From assembly GCA_963810305.1 (NCBI GenBank), contig CAWEMY010000016.1, positions 124,001 through 188,000 of the forward strand: a DNA stretch of 64,000 nucleotides, read 5' to 3'. Every line of letters begins with the position of its first letter. Within the stretch, counting starts at the first letter, position 1. The position numbers were made by a program, and so were the translations under genes. The notes below the pieces were generated by a model that did not search any database, was not told where the DNA came from, and saw only the letters and a list, made by a program, of their open reading frames with translations. Below are positions 9,101 through 17,041 of this stretch, in pieces. The DNA comes from JACDCA01 sp963810305. Its GTDB lineage: Bacteria; Acidobacteriota; Vicinamibacteria; Vicinamibacterales; 2-12-FULL-66-21.

Positions 9101-9860
9101 GGTTGACGATGCGCCGGATCCCGCTGAAGTCGATGACGAAGAAGGGTCTCTCGCGGAGGGCCGGCTCGAAGAAGGCCGGCTAAAGCCGGCCTCTACAGAG
9201 GCGCGTGTTGAACGCGCACTCACGCCGGACGAGATGGTCGTGGATCTTCGCGCCAAGATCGAACGCATGGGTGCGGTCAACATGATGGCGATCGATCAGT
9301 TCGACGACCTCGAGTCGCGACACACCTTCCTCACCGCGCAGCGCAAGGATCTTGTCGACTCGATTGCCGCCACTGGCGAGGCGATCAGAAAGATCGAGAA
9401 GACCACCCGCGAGCGGTTTCGTGAAGCGTTCACCGTCATCAACGAGAACTTCGAGGGAACCTTCACGACGCTCTTCGGCGGCGGGCGCGCCGGTCTGGTG
9501 CTCCTCGACGAGAGCGATCAGCTCGAGAGCGGCATCGACATCATCGCCCAGCCCCCGGGCAAGCGCCTGCAGAGCGTGCAGCTGCTGTCGGGCGGGGAAA
9601 AGGCCCTCACGGCGATGGCGCTGATGTTCGCGATCTTCAAATACCGGCCCAGCCCCTTCTGCCTGCTCGACGAGATCGACGCGCCGCTTGACGACGCCAA
9701 CATCGGCCGCTTCGTCGAAATGCTGCAAGGGATGCAGGACCATACGCAGTTCATCCTGATCACTCACAACCGCAAGACGATGGAAATCGCCAACCGTCTC
9801 TACGGCGTCACGATGGAGGAACCCGGCGTCTCGAAACTGATCTCCGTGCAGTTGAATTGA
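6111..9860 (+). CDS. smc: Chromosome segregation ATPase SMC
   Basis: A 1249-residue SMC protein, slightly longer than the usual 1180-1200. The N-terminal ATPase half has Walker A GPNGCGKS at residues 31-38. Long coiled coils flank a hinge at about residues 540-680 (HLGSVADYLEVE, GRLGFVVIDGPEV, RDGDVFRGSQVVEGG). The C-terminal half has the signature LLSGGEKALTAMAL and Walker B FCLLDEIDAPLDDAN. SMC dimers with ScpAB compact and segregate chromosomes. Just before the C-terminal head domain, the reading frame runs through a palindromic intergenic-type repeat at about 9149-9203, encoding EGRLEEGRLKPASTEAR, which is probably an insertion. A terminator lies just upstream. Confidence 0.96.
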   Translation: MRLNRIEIAGFKSFPDRSELTFDTGVTAIVGPNGCGKSNVVDALTWVLGEQSAKSLRGDRMEDVIFGGSDARKPTATAEVRLKLSGVAARVPAGRDGGGTRTALASIAGELMTATALAVEEEPLIVKDVELMRRLYRSGESEYLIDGENCRLRDVQDLLMDAGLGIKAYAVIEQGKIGQILSARPTDRRQLIEEAAGVTKYKNRRRQAELKLEAAQQNLTRVDDIVYEVEKQRGALKRQAAKARRYRRLRDELRRWEKVQFANRYRVLGEAIESARARLAEARERETVAAARLAETETSLERLRLELTEADTTTTAAREAAHASELAIGRLQQQIEFDKQQVEMLARTAADIEQEVQALDARRDPARLELQTRRDAQARSEAERDRAAGVMHAEESAFASMQSSITGLEADVEGARSEMFAALNAATALRHAMDHAAAAATRLAEQIAKLDGETNDLRVESERATQERAAAENGLSRARAAMDTLRLERLARESELAGARADREGRLGEFRTRENDLAGVQARLASLEELEAARAEYADAARFVLSEPREDVAHLGSVADYLEVEAGHERAVEAALGDLLQHVVVATHEHARAGLRFARDNNAGRLGFVVIDGPEVTGNAPAAPGLMAVSDVARVTGTAPAAIRALLRNAWIADSFEAARAAAALATGPVATRDGDVFRGSQVVEGGARAEARGILTTKREIKELRERAEVERAAVDRLREEIGRLDVVIAGAESAIMSMQAEQHRQEKSIVGFELQVSAAQETTERLSRKQDQITKERRALEEERRAQDARQDEARASISRIEGEQRTADEQLNAAQRRLFDAREAMHDQGRKTAEAKAAHAALVERASGLAIDIQRLEEASHDLEQRLEARRVDLRRNESTRRDLVDAVTKSESQLAADLRAFDDLREHVRVADDRSQTLRASFEEQEGRIRDARRGLESVRTEVAQLDVVRATAETDLTHLASASVESLQATLDEIAAEVEQLERAGMLAAPRAVDDAPDPAEVDDEEGSLAEGRLEEGRLKPASTEARVERALTPDEMVVDLRAKIERMGAVNMMAIDQFDDLESRHTFLTAQRKDLVDSIAATGEAIRKIEKTTRERFREAFTVINENFEGTFTTLFGGGRAGLVLLDESDQLESGIDIIAQPPGKRLQSVQLLSGGEKALTAMALMFAIFKYRPSPFCLLDEIDAPLDDANIGRFVEMLQGMQDHTQFILITHNRKTMEIANRLYGVTMEEPGVSKLISVQLN
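9149..9203. repeat. REP-like palindrome inside smc
   Basis: AAGGCCGGCT-AAAGCCGGCCT followed by CTAC (9172-9196) is a near-perfect palindrome. A partial copy (AGGGCCGGCTCGAAG) lies directly upstream. The same AGGC..GCCTCTAC style recurs in intergenic DNA at 59181-59230. Here it stays in frame and is translated. Confidence 0.75.
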
Positions 9861-9878
9861 GGCTGCACGGCTGAGGGG

Positions 9879-9968
9879 GTCAACTCCGAACTTCTAACTT
9901 CTAACCTCTAAACGTTCAGATAAATCTGCGCAGCCTTAGGAGTTAGAAGTTAGAAGTTAGGAATTGAC
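9879..9968. repeat. Heptad array family A, two inverted arms, before M48 gene
   Basis: The left arm is TTCTAAC-type heptads (9882-9913). After a spacer of about 22 bases, the right arm is TTAGGAG, TTAGAAG, TTAGAAG, TTAGGAA (9936-9963), the reverse complement of the left. The outer ends are GTCAAC and TTGAC. The array lies between smc and the M48 protease start at 9973, and its last heptad offers an AGGAA Shine-Dalgarno-like sequence. Confidence 0.9.
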
Positions 9969-9972
9969 ATGA

Positions 9973-11082
9973 ATGCACCCTGTGAACGAACCGAAGAGCG
10001 CCCGCTATCACCGGTTGAAGAGACGCGCGAGCGTCCTGTCGCTCCTCTGCAGCGCGGCGGTGCTGATGCTCGTTCTGGGTTCGGGCGGATCGGTCCTGTT
10101 GCGTGATTTCGCAGAGTCCCTGACGCAGTCTCGGCCCGGCGTCGTGGCGATTTACGTCATCATCCTGGCGATCATCCAGGAAGCGGCCGCCTTCCCGCTT
10201 GGCTTTTACCGCGACTTCATTCTCGAGCACCGATACGAGCTCTCGACCGCTCCCGTCTCCACGTGGCTCCGCGACCATGCCAAGGCGTTCGCCCTTTCAA
10301 CGTTGTTTCTGTTGTTGGCCGCCGAAACGGCCTACGCCCTGATCGGCTGGAACGCCCGCTGGTGGTGGCTGCCTGCCGGAGTCATCGCCGCCGGTGCAGC
10401 CGCGCTGCTCGCACAGCTCGCACCGGTGTTGTTGCTTCCGGTGTTCTATAAGTTCACGCCGCTCGATCGTGCGACGTTGGCCGACAGGCTGCTGGCCCTG
10501 TCGCGCAACGCCGGTGTTCGGGTGCTCGGTGTCTATGAATGGGGGCTCGGAGCGAAAACGCGCCGGGCGAACGCCGCCCTGGTCGGCGCCGGAGCCACGC
10601 GCCGCATCCTGCTTTCAGACACCTTACTCGCCGAGTACACCGACGACGAGATCGAAGTGATCCTCGCTCACGAGCTCGGTCATCACGTCCATCGCGACAT
10701 CCCGACGGCCCTCGCGATTGAGGCCGCGCTGCTTCTGGTTGCGAGTTATGCGGCGGCGACCGCGCTTGGCCGGTGGTGGCAACCGCTGCATCTCGCGGGG
10801 CCGGCCGATGTCAGCGGACTACCGCTCCTGATCCTCGTCTTCGGCGCCGTGATGCTCGCTGCCATGCCGCTTGTGAATGCGTTGTCACGGCTGAACGAGC
10901 GGCGCGCTGACCGTTTCGCCCTCAAGCTCACCAATCGCGCGGACGCTTTCGTCAGTGCCATGCGCAGACTTGCCTTGCAGAACCTCGTGGAAGAACAACC
11001 CTCGCGAGCGGTCATCTGGCTGTTCCACTCGCATCCGCCCATCGAAGAGCGGATCGAGGCCGCACGTTCGTCAGCGGGGTGA
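9973..11082 (+). CDS. M48 family membrane metallopeptidase (Ste24/HtpX-like)
   Basis: A 369-residue integral membrane zinc protease. Membrane segments lie at about residues 20-45, 57-78, 105-125 and 133-157. The zinc site HELGHH is at residues 233-238 inside EVILAHELGHHVHRDIP. Two further hydrophobic segments follow, then the third-ligand motif NERRADRFALKL at about 310. The layout matches the M48A (CAAX prenyl protease 1, Ste24-like) subgroup with N-terminal membrane helices. Bacterial members act in membrane protein quality control. An ATG at 9969 is out of frame with this gene. The last 12 bases overlap the convergent regulator gene's 3' end. The preceding heptad array supplies the initiation region. 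Confidence 0.9.
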   Translation: MHPVNEPKSARYHRLKRRASVLSLLCSAAVLMLVLGSGGSVLLRDFAESLTQSRPGVVAIYVIILAIIQEAAAFPLGFYRDFILEHRYELSTAPVSTWLRDHAKAFALSTLFLLLAAETAYALIGWNARWWWLPAGVIAAGAAALLAQLAPVLLLPVFYKFTPLDRATLADRLLALSRNAGVRVLGVYEWGLGAKTRRANAALVGAGATRRILLSDTLLAEYTDDEIEVILAHELGHHVHRDIPTALAIEAALLLVASYAAATALGRWWQPLHLAGPADVSGLPLLILVFGAVMLAAMPLVNALSRLNERRADRFALKLTNRADAFVSAMRRLALQNLVEEQPSRAVIWLFHSHPPIEERIEAARSSAG

Positions 11083-13239
11083 GGTCGCAGTCGGCGGACC
11101 AAGCTTCGAACGCAGCTCGCTGATCCACTGAATCGTCAGGGTCGCAGAAGACAACGCTGATACCGTCGCGCGTCGGAGAAGTACCGCTCCGCGCGGGTGG
11201 ACGCCTGCGGCTCTTCCCCCCTCGAGGCGCAACACTGGTCTGATCGCTCCAATCGCCCGGTCCCCGGTCATTGCCGCGGCCATCAGCTGGTCGCCCGATT
11301 CGAAGAAGAGGGTGGCGCCATCCACCGACCAGAACGGCCGTACTCCTCCGGCACTGGACACCGGGGATCTACGACCATCAGCCAACGTGACCAGCACGAT
11401 CTCCCATCGTCCGCTTTCATCGGTCTGGTACGCGAGCAGCGACCCATCAGGGGACAGCGCCGGCGCCAGATCGTCGAATGCCGACTCGACGATGAGCGTC
11501 GCGGTGGACTGCCCGGCACGCAGCAGGCCGACGTCGGAGCGGGTTGGTCCTCCGGTTTGAACGAATGCGACGTCCCCGGCACGCGACACCGACCGTGGGA
11601 AGAGATGACGGCCTTGCACCGCATGCACGCGTCGTTCGTCTCCCGTCGCGGACGCCGCCCTGGCCCATATCTCGTAGGTTTCGCCGTGACGGACGGCATA
11701 CAGTACCTCTGCGCCATCAGCGCTCCAGACTGGCGCAGCGGTCGGGCCGCCGAATGTGAGGCGGGTCTTCGTCCCGCGCTGGAGGTCGACCGACCAGATG
11801 TCCGGACGGGGGTCGAGCCCGACGCCCGCAACCCGTGATCCATCAGGAGACAGTCGCGCGTCCAGTAGATCCTCGAGACCCTCGGCGAGTCTGGATCCGC
11901 TCGCATCACTCCACGTCCAGCGTGGCAGAGTGGATTCGGCCGTGGGAGGGGAGCCACGCGACACCGCGACGAAGCTGCCCCCGCCCGACGAAGCGATGTG
12001 GGGCGAGGCTACTCCGGTGATGACCGTCTGCTCAGGGCCTGACGGCGCCTGGCGGACACGGTCGAAAGCCACGACCTGCACGTCATTTCCCGTGGCGAAG
12101 GCGATGTACTCATGTCCGACCGGAACACCGACGTCCGCGGACGCAGCGACGGTGCGCCACGGGCCTCCAGCGGGATAGCGGAGCAAAGCGAGTCGTCCGC
12201 GGGCGGCTGGCAGCGGCGAGGTGACGATGGTAAAGAGCACCGCGTCACCGTCGCGCACCGCGGCCGGAAAGACGTGCCGGATCTCACCAGCGGCGGCGTC
12301 CGGCTGCGTCATAGCTTGCGGCTCCCCCCCGGCCTCGCTGACGCGCATCAATCCGCCGGCCATCGATGCCGCGTAGACGATGCGTCCATCGGGCAGCCAG
12401 GTGGCGCCAAACGGCTGTGACGCGTCGGCGATGATGCTGGCAGCACCGCCCGCCAACGCCACCTTCTTGAGCTTTCCTGCCACGAAGAACCCGAGCCATC
12501 GTTCGTCCGGCGAAAAAAACGGCGCTGCCGCTCCCTCGGTGTCCGGAAGCGCTCTGGCATCGAGCTGGTCGAGCGACCTGACGTAGAGCTGGCACGCGCT
12601 GCCGTTGCAGGCCGACCACGCGAGGGTAGTGCCTGTTGGCGAAATCGACAGGGCCGGTGCCCGGTCGTCATAGCGCAGTCCTGGGCCGGCGTTCAGCGTC
12701 AGGCGAATCACCTGGGGCGTGACCGGTTCAAGTCTCTGCGAATACCAGATGGCGCTGATCGCGAGAACGACGGCGAGCGTCGCGACGCTCCACGGAAGGA
12801 GTTCGTTGACAATCGACGGCTTCACCGCGTCCGTCACCGACGGCGGCGTGAACGGGTCGACAGGAAGTGGCTTGGACACCGGCGTTTCGGTGAGCGGCGC
12901 GACGAACCGGTATCCGCGCCGATGAACGGTCTGGATATAGGTAGGAGACTGGGGATCGTCGCCGAGCGCCTGGCGGAGAAAGCTCACGGCCTCAGCCAGG
13001 GACGTATCGGTGACGAACGCCTCCTTCCAGACCGCGTCGATGATTTCCTGACGTGACACGACGTCGCCGGCGCGCGCCAGCAGCAGCTCGAGGACGCCGA
13101 GCACGCGGGGCGGCAGCGGTATCTCCGTCCCTTCGCGCCGCAGAAAGCGCCGGTGCGCGTCGAACTCGAACGGCCCGAACGTCACCGCCGGCGCTCGCGC
13201 CGCAGAAGATGGCATCGACGGCAGCGTTTGCGATGACAT
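11071..13239 (-). CDS. Winged-helix transcriptional regulator with TolB-like beta-propeller
   Basis: About 722 residues. The open frame extends upstream to 13494, but that extension is the out-of-frame 3' end of the pyrophosphatase gene. The start is therefore set at 13239 (MSSQTLPS), with 13266 possible. It has an OmpR/CadC-type winged helix at about residues 20-115 (FGPFEFDAHRRFL, SRQEIIDAVWKEAFV, YIQTVHRRGYRFV). A single membrane helix follows at about residues 148-170. The C-terminal 550 residues are WD40/PD40 repeats of the TolB type (FFSPDERWLGFF, ATWLPDGRIVYAAS, RLSPDGSRVAGV, APALSPDGSLLAYQTDE). Such one-component membrane-anchored regulators are abundant in Acidobacteriota. The signal sensed is unknown. 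Confidence 0.85.
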   Translation of the reverse strand: MSSQTLPSMPSSAARAPAVTFGPFEFDAHRRFLRREGTEIPLPPRVLGVLELLLARAGDVVSRQEIIDAVWKEAFVTDTSLAEAVSFLRQALGDDPQSPTYIQTVHRRGYRFVAPLTETPVSKPLPVDPFTPPSVTDAVKPSIVNELLPWSVATLAVVLAISAIWYSQRLEPVTPQVIRLTLNAGPGLRYDDRAPALSISPTGTTLAWSACNGSACQLYVRSLDQLDARALPDTEGAAAPFFSPDERWLGFFVAGKLKKVALAGGAASIIADASQPFGATWLPDGRIVYAASMAGGLMRVSEAGGEPQAMTQPDAAAGEIRHVFPAAVRDGDAVLFTIVTSPLPAARGRLALLRYPAGGPWRTVAASADVGVPVGHEYIAFATGNDVQVVAFDRVRQAPSGPEQTVITGVASPHIASSGGGSFVAVSRGSPPTAESTLPRWTWSDASGSRLAEGLEDLLDARLSPDGSRVAGVGLDPRPDIWSVDLQRGTKTRLTFGGPTAAPVWSADGAEVLYAVRHGETYEIWARAASATGDERRVHAVQGRHLFPRSVSRAGDVAFVQTGGPTRSDVGLLRAGQSTATLIVESAFDDLAPALSPDGSLLAYQTDESGRWEIVLVTLADGRRSPVSSAGGVRPFWSVDGATLFFESGDQLMAAAMTGDRAIGAIRPVLRLEGGRAAGVHPRGAVLLRRATVSALSSATLTIQWISELRSKLGPPTATSPR

Positions 13240-13262
13240 GGAGACTCTTGGAAATCCGAATG

Positions 13263-13822
13263 TCATGCAGACCTGCACCTCGCTCGCAGCTTTTCGGTAT
13301 AGGTCCAACGCTTCGCGAATGATCTGCATCGCCTCGGCGAGGTCCGACGCAGGTCTTCGACGACTGACCTGTTTTTGCTCCAGCGACTTGTAAGTCTTCG
13401 AAGCAATCGGCGCACCTCGCGCAGGACGTGCTGCCGGCAGTTCGGCTTTGTCGCGGTAATCGGCGAACGCCGGATCGCGCACCGCAGACGGCAACGATGT
13501 TTGTCGTCGATGCCCTTCTCATCTCGCATCCGCATCGACGCCGATGGCCCGCGCTTCCACAATCGTGAGCGGATAGACGGGTTCCTGGCTGAGCACCAGG
13601 GCGTCCGAGCGGATCGCCATCGTCACAGAACGTTCGGGGAATGAATCCGTAGTCGGCGGGGTAATAGACGGCGCTGTGCAGGACGCGATCCAGGCGCAGC
13701 AAGCCGTGTATCCTTGTCCAGCTCGTATTTGTTCTTCGCTGCCTTTCGGGATCTCGATCACGACGGCGGAACGCTGTTTCGATCAGCGCGTCGTCTACGT
13801 AGGTGTCGTGCCACGGATGCAT
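13263..13822 (-). pseudogene. ppa: Inorganic pyrophosphatase, multiply frameshifted
   Basis: Fragments in all three minus frames together reconstruct a family I soluble inorganic pyrophosphatase, which hydrolyses PPi to phosphate. In order they are MHPWHDTYVDDALIE, VIEIPKGS, KNKYELDKDTR, VLHSAVYYPADYGFIPRTFC, DALVLSQEPVYPLTIVEARAIGV, MRMRDEKGIDDK, DPAFADYRDKAELP, HVLREVRR, YKSLEQKQV and IIREALDLYRK. At least eight single-base insertions are needed to restore one frame, for example before GACGCCCTGG near 13603 and before ATGCGGATG near 13535. Every break is an insertion, which is odd for natural decay. Localised sequence error is more likely, but as given the gene cannot be translated. Confidence 0.8.
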
Positions 13823-13988
13823 GAAAGTCCTTCGGGCCGGATTGTAGCTCAGCGCAGGAACCAGGAAACAGCCAGGAATTCCTAGCAATTTCCCGTATCA
13901 ACGCACCTTAAGAAGAACTTAAAGAATTCTTGCGGGCAATTGACCTCTCCTTCAAGACACGCCGTGGACGCCCTCACAGACTGCCGGC

Positions 13989-15479
13989 ATGTCAATCCTT
14001 GCCACCAAATCGATCGAAGAGATCTCCCGGGAGCAGCTTGGAGCTGAGGGAACTGGCGGGCTCCGCCGCGTCCTCGGCCCGGGCCAGCTCGTCATGCTTG
14101 GTGTCGGCGCAGTCATCGGCACGGGCATCTTCGTCCTCACCGGCCAGGCGGCCGCGGCCAATGCCGGGCCGGCCATCGTCATTTCGATGGTGCTGGCGGG
14201 CCTCACCAGCGTGCTCGCGGCACTGTGCTATTCCGAGTTTGCCGCCAGTGTGCCGGTCGCCGGATCCGCCTACACCTATGCGTACGCGACGCTGGGGGAG
14301 TTTGTCGCGTGGGTGATCGGCTGGGACCTGATCCTCGAATACGCTCTGGGAGCAGCGACCGTCGCGGTCGGATGGTCCGGGAATCTCGTGACGCTGCTCG
14401 CGCAGCTTGGCTACACGTTTCCCGCCGCTTTCAGTGCGGCGCCGGGCACCGTCGTCACGGTTGCCGGAAGTGACCCGGTGACGGCGGTCTTCAACCTGCC
14501 GGCGGTGATCATCACCGCCATCGTGACGTGCCTTCTGATCTTCGGCGTCAGAGAATCCGCCTCCGTCAACAGTGCGATCGTCGTCGTCAAGGTGGCGGTG
14601 GTATTGATCGTCATCGGCGCCGGCGCGATGTTCATCGACCGAGCCAACTGGCACCCGTTCATCCCCGAGAACACCGGGCGATTCGGCGAGTATGGCTGGA
14701 GCGGCATCCTCCGTGGAGCTGGGGTCATCTTCTTCGCCTATATCGGATTCGACGCAGTCTCGACGTCGGCACAGGAAGCTCGAAATCCGCAGCGCGACAT
14801 GCCGAGAGGCATCCTTGGATCTCTGGCGGTCTGCACCGTTCTGTACGTGCTGGTGTCAGCGGTGATGGTCGGCCTCGTGCCGTACAAGGCCATGCTCAAC
14901 GAGCCCGCGCCGCTCGTCGTCGCGATTCAAGCAGCCGCCGATCGCGCCGCCGGTACGCCGTGGTCGACGACGATGGAGGCGATGAAGATCCTGGTCACCG
15001 TCGGGGCGCTTGCGGGCCTCAGCTCGGTGATGGTGGTGATGATGCTCGCTCAACCGCGGATTTTTCTGGCAATGTCGAAAGACGGCCTGATGCCGCGCTG
15101 GGCCGGCAAAGTCCACCCGCGGTTTCATACGCCGCACGTTTCGACGCTCGTCACGGGAGTTGTCGTCGCGATGGCCGCCGCATTCACGCCGATCGGCGCC
15201 CTCGGCAATCTTGTCAGCATCGGGACCCTGATGGCCTTCGTCATCGTCTCCATGGGGATCATCGTCCTGCGTCGCACGCGCCCGGACCTGCCGCGTCCGT
15301 TCCGCATGCCGCTGGTGCCGCTCCTGCCGATCGTGTCAGCGATCGTGAGCTTTGCGCTGATGCTCAGCCTGCCGTGGGCGACCTGGGAGCGGCTGATCCT
15401 GTGGATGGCGATCGGGATCGCGTTTTACTTCGCGTACGGATACCGGCATAGCGTGCTGAGAGGCTCCGCCGCGCAGTGA
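13989..15479 (+). CDS. APC superfamily amino acid permease
   Basis: A 496-residue transporter with about 12-13 membrane segments. Helix 1 has the APC glycine motif GVGAVIGTGIFVLTGQAA, followed by AGPAIVISMVLAGL. SVPVAGSAYTYAYATLGEFVAWVIGWDLILEY is the conserved helix 3 block. FFAYIGFDAVSTSAQEARNPQRDMPRGI is the signature of the cationic amino acid transporter subfamily. The C-terminus ends with hydrophobic helices and a short basic tail. Substrate specificity cannot be read from sequence. The 160-base upstream region is AT-rich near 13905-13935 and may hold the promoter. Confidence 0.92.
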   Translation: MSILATKSIEEISREQLGAEGTGGLRRVLGPGQLVMLGVGAVIGTGIFVLTGQAAAANAGPAIVISMVLAGLTSVLAALCYSEFAASVPVAGSAYTYAYATLGEFVAWVIGWDLILEYALGAATVAVGWSGNLVTLLAQLGYTFPAAFSAAPGTVVTVAGSDPVTAVFNLPAVIITAIVTCLLIFGVRESASVNSAIVVVKVAVVLIVIGAGAMFIDRANWHPFIPENTGRFGEYGWSGILRGAGVIFFAYIGFDAVSTSAQEARNPQRDMPRGILGSLAVCTVLYVLVSAVMVGLVPYKAMLNEPAPLVVAIQAAADRAAGTPWSTTMEAMKILVTVGALAGLSSVMVVMMLAQPRIFLAMSKDGLMPRWAGKVHPRFHTPHVSTLVTGVVVAMAAAFTPIGALGNLVSIGTLMAFVIVSMGIIVLRRTRPDLPRPFRMPLVPLLPIVSAIVSFALMLSLPWATWERLILWMAIGIAFYFAYGYRHSVLRGSAAQ

Positions 15480-15494
15480 ACGCACCGACGGTAA

Positions 15495-15720
15495 GTCACG
15501 ACGACACGACGACACGACGGCACGACCTTCGAGTCGTGTCGTCGCGTCGGTCGTGAGCCAGTGGCGTCGGGTCCGCTGGCGCAGAGGGCGCGAGGACGCC
15601 GAGACGCAGAGGCCTGCGGGGCGCCTGCATTCGGTCTGCGGCAACTGCGCGGCCGGCCGGCCCGCGCCCTCCGTACGTCTCCGTTCTTCCGTTCCTCCGT
15701 GTGAACCCGTTATCTCCGTC
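15495..15720. repeat. Two short-period inverted-arm arrays (CGACACGA and CGGAGAA types)
   Basis: The 239-base gap after the permease is mostly repeats. At 15495-15526 there are 8-bp CACGACGA units, with the inverted arm TCGTGTCGTCGCG at 15532-15556. At about 15575-15610 GCAGAGG/GACGC units, and at 15668-15720 TCCGTTCT/CTCCGTT units, form a looser second pair. The second array runs into the glycosyltransferase stop codon at 15719. Confidence 0.75.
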
Positions 15721-17041
15721 ACCTCTGTTCTCTCCAGGACACCGGACGTCTCTCGCCCAGCAATCGATAGTTCTTCTCCCGGATCGCGCGGACGACGAGC
15801 TCGCGGTTCGTGTAGAGGGAGCGCGTCCCAACATGGTCGATCGCGATCGCCAGGTGGACGGCGGCGGTGCAGACGAGCAGCGCCGCTGCAACGCCGCGCG
15901 CCCACTTTCGTCGGAGGAGCACTTCCCAGCAATAGAACGCGTAGATCGTCGCGACCGGAAAGATCACGTAGAACGCGTGTGACGCAGGATCCTTGACGGA
16001 GAAGAGAAAGCTTGCGCAGATCAAGAGGAGGGTCAGAAGCGTTGTCCACTTGACGGCGTGCCACTCCGGCCGTTCGCTGCGTTTTCGGAAAAAGAACACC
16101 AGCAGGACGAACGGTTGCAGAAGTCCGACGACGCCGGCAAAGATCACAAAAGGGATGCTCCAGGCGTGACGCGAGAGAAACTCCAGACGGGAGGCGGTGT
16201 TGTTCCCGAGAAAGCGGGGGAGTTCGAAACTGGCAAAGGACAGGAACCTTGCGGTGATCTCGGGGATCCGCACGACGTTCGTGACGTCGACCACCATGTT
16301 CGCGCCGGCGGTCGCGACCGAGCTGGCCAGGCCAAACCGAATCAGCGTGGGCAGCAACGCGAGCGCCGGAATGGCTGCACCAGCGGCGAACCAGAGGGCC
16401 CCCGCGGCAGCATCGGTCCAGCTTCTCGAGGCAGTCGTCACAAAGACTGCCGCGACGAACGGGAGCATCAGCGTGAACGCGAGGTGCAGCTGATAGACCC
16501 AGAGCAGACCGAACCCCATGCAGGCGAACGCGACACGGTGCGGCAGCACTCCGACCGACAGTCGCGGCAGCAACTCGAACGCGCCGACGAAGAACACGAT
16601 GCTGCCGGTGAGGACGTAGGACGGATTGACGACGTGCGCGGAGAAATTCAGCGTCCACGGGGCGAAGAAGATCCAGGACCAGAGGAACCAACGCGGCACC
16701 TCCGGATTTCTGCGCCCGATGTACCACGCGAGCAACGTCAGCGCGGCGGCCGACAGCAGGTTGAGGAGGATGTAGGGCGCTTCGGGTATCGCCAACAACC
16801 GCAGCGGAGTGCTCACGAGGAGTCCTATGAGCGCGCCCGGGATGCGCGTCCTGGAATACACGACGTCGGGGCCAAACCACGGCCACTCACCGGTCGAGTA
16901 GTGACTCAAACCGATCAGATAGATCTGCAGTTCATCGTCTGCCCAGAATTCGTAGGTCAGGCCGAAGGCTAGACGAAGGGCGAACGCAATGGCGACGAAT
17001 GCGGCGAGCTCAGGGAGGCGGGATGCGACACGCCGGCTCAT
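15719..17041 (-). CDS. Polytopic membrane protein, probable glycosyltransferase
   Basis: A 440-residue protein with about 11 hydrophobic segments. Near the N-terminus it has FWADDELQIYLIGLSHY, which resembles the acidic catalytic loop of GT-C (GT39/GT83) glycosyltransferases. No soluble domain is present. The gene overlaps the stop codon of the preceding ArnT-like gene by ATGA (17038-17041), so the two are translationally coupled. GT-C enzymes move sugars from polyprenyl-phosphate carriers to envelope acceptors. The stop codon lies at the edge of a repeat array. Confidence 0.7.
   Translation of the reverse strand: MSRRVASRLPELAAFVAIAFALRLAFGLTYEFWADDELQIYLIGLSHYSTGEWPWFGPDVVYSRTRIPGALIGLLVSTPLRLLAIPEAPYILLNLLSAAALTLLAWYIGRRNPEVPRWFLWSWIFFAPWTLNFSAHVVNPSYVLTGSIVFFVGAFELLPRLSVGVLPHRVAFACMGFGLLWVYQLHLAFTLMLPFVAAVFVTTASRSWTDAAAGALWFAAGAAIPALALLPTLIRFGLASSVATAGANMVVDVTNVVRIPEITARFLSFASFELPRFLGNNTASRLEFLSRHAWSIPFVIFAGVVGLLQPFVLLVFFFRKRSERPEWHAVKWTTLLTLLLICASFLFSVKDPASHAFYVIFPVATIYAFYCWEVLLRRKWARGVAAALLVCTAAVHLAIAIDHVGTRSLYTNRELVVRAIREKNYRLLGERRPVSWREQR

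Noticed and set aside
13240..13494. N-terminal extension of the winged-helix regulator
   Set aside because: The extra 85 residues are the pyrophosphatase C-terminal sequence in a shifted frame, not part of the regulator.
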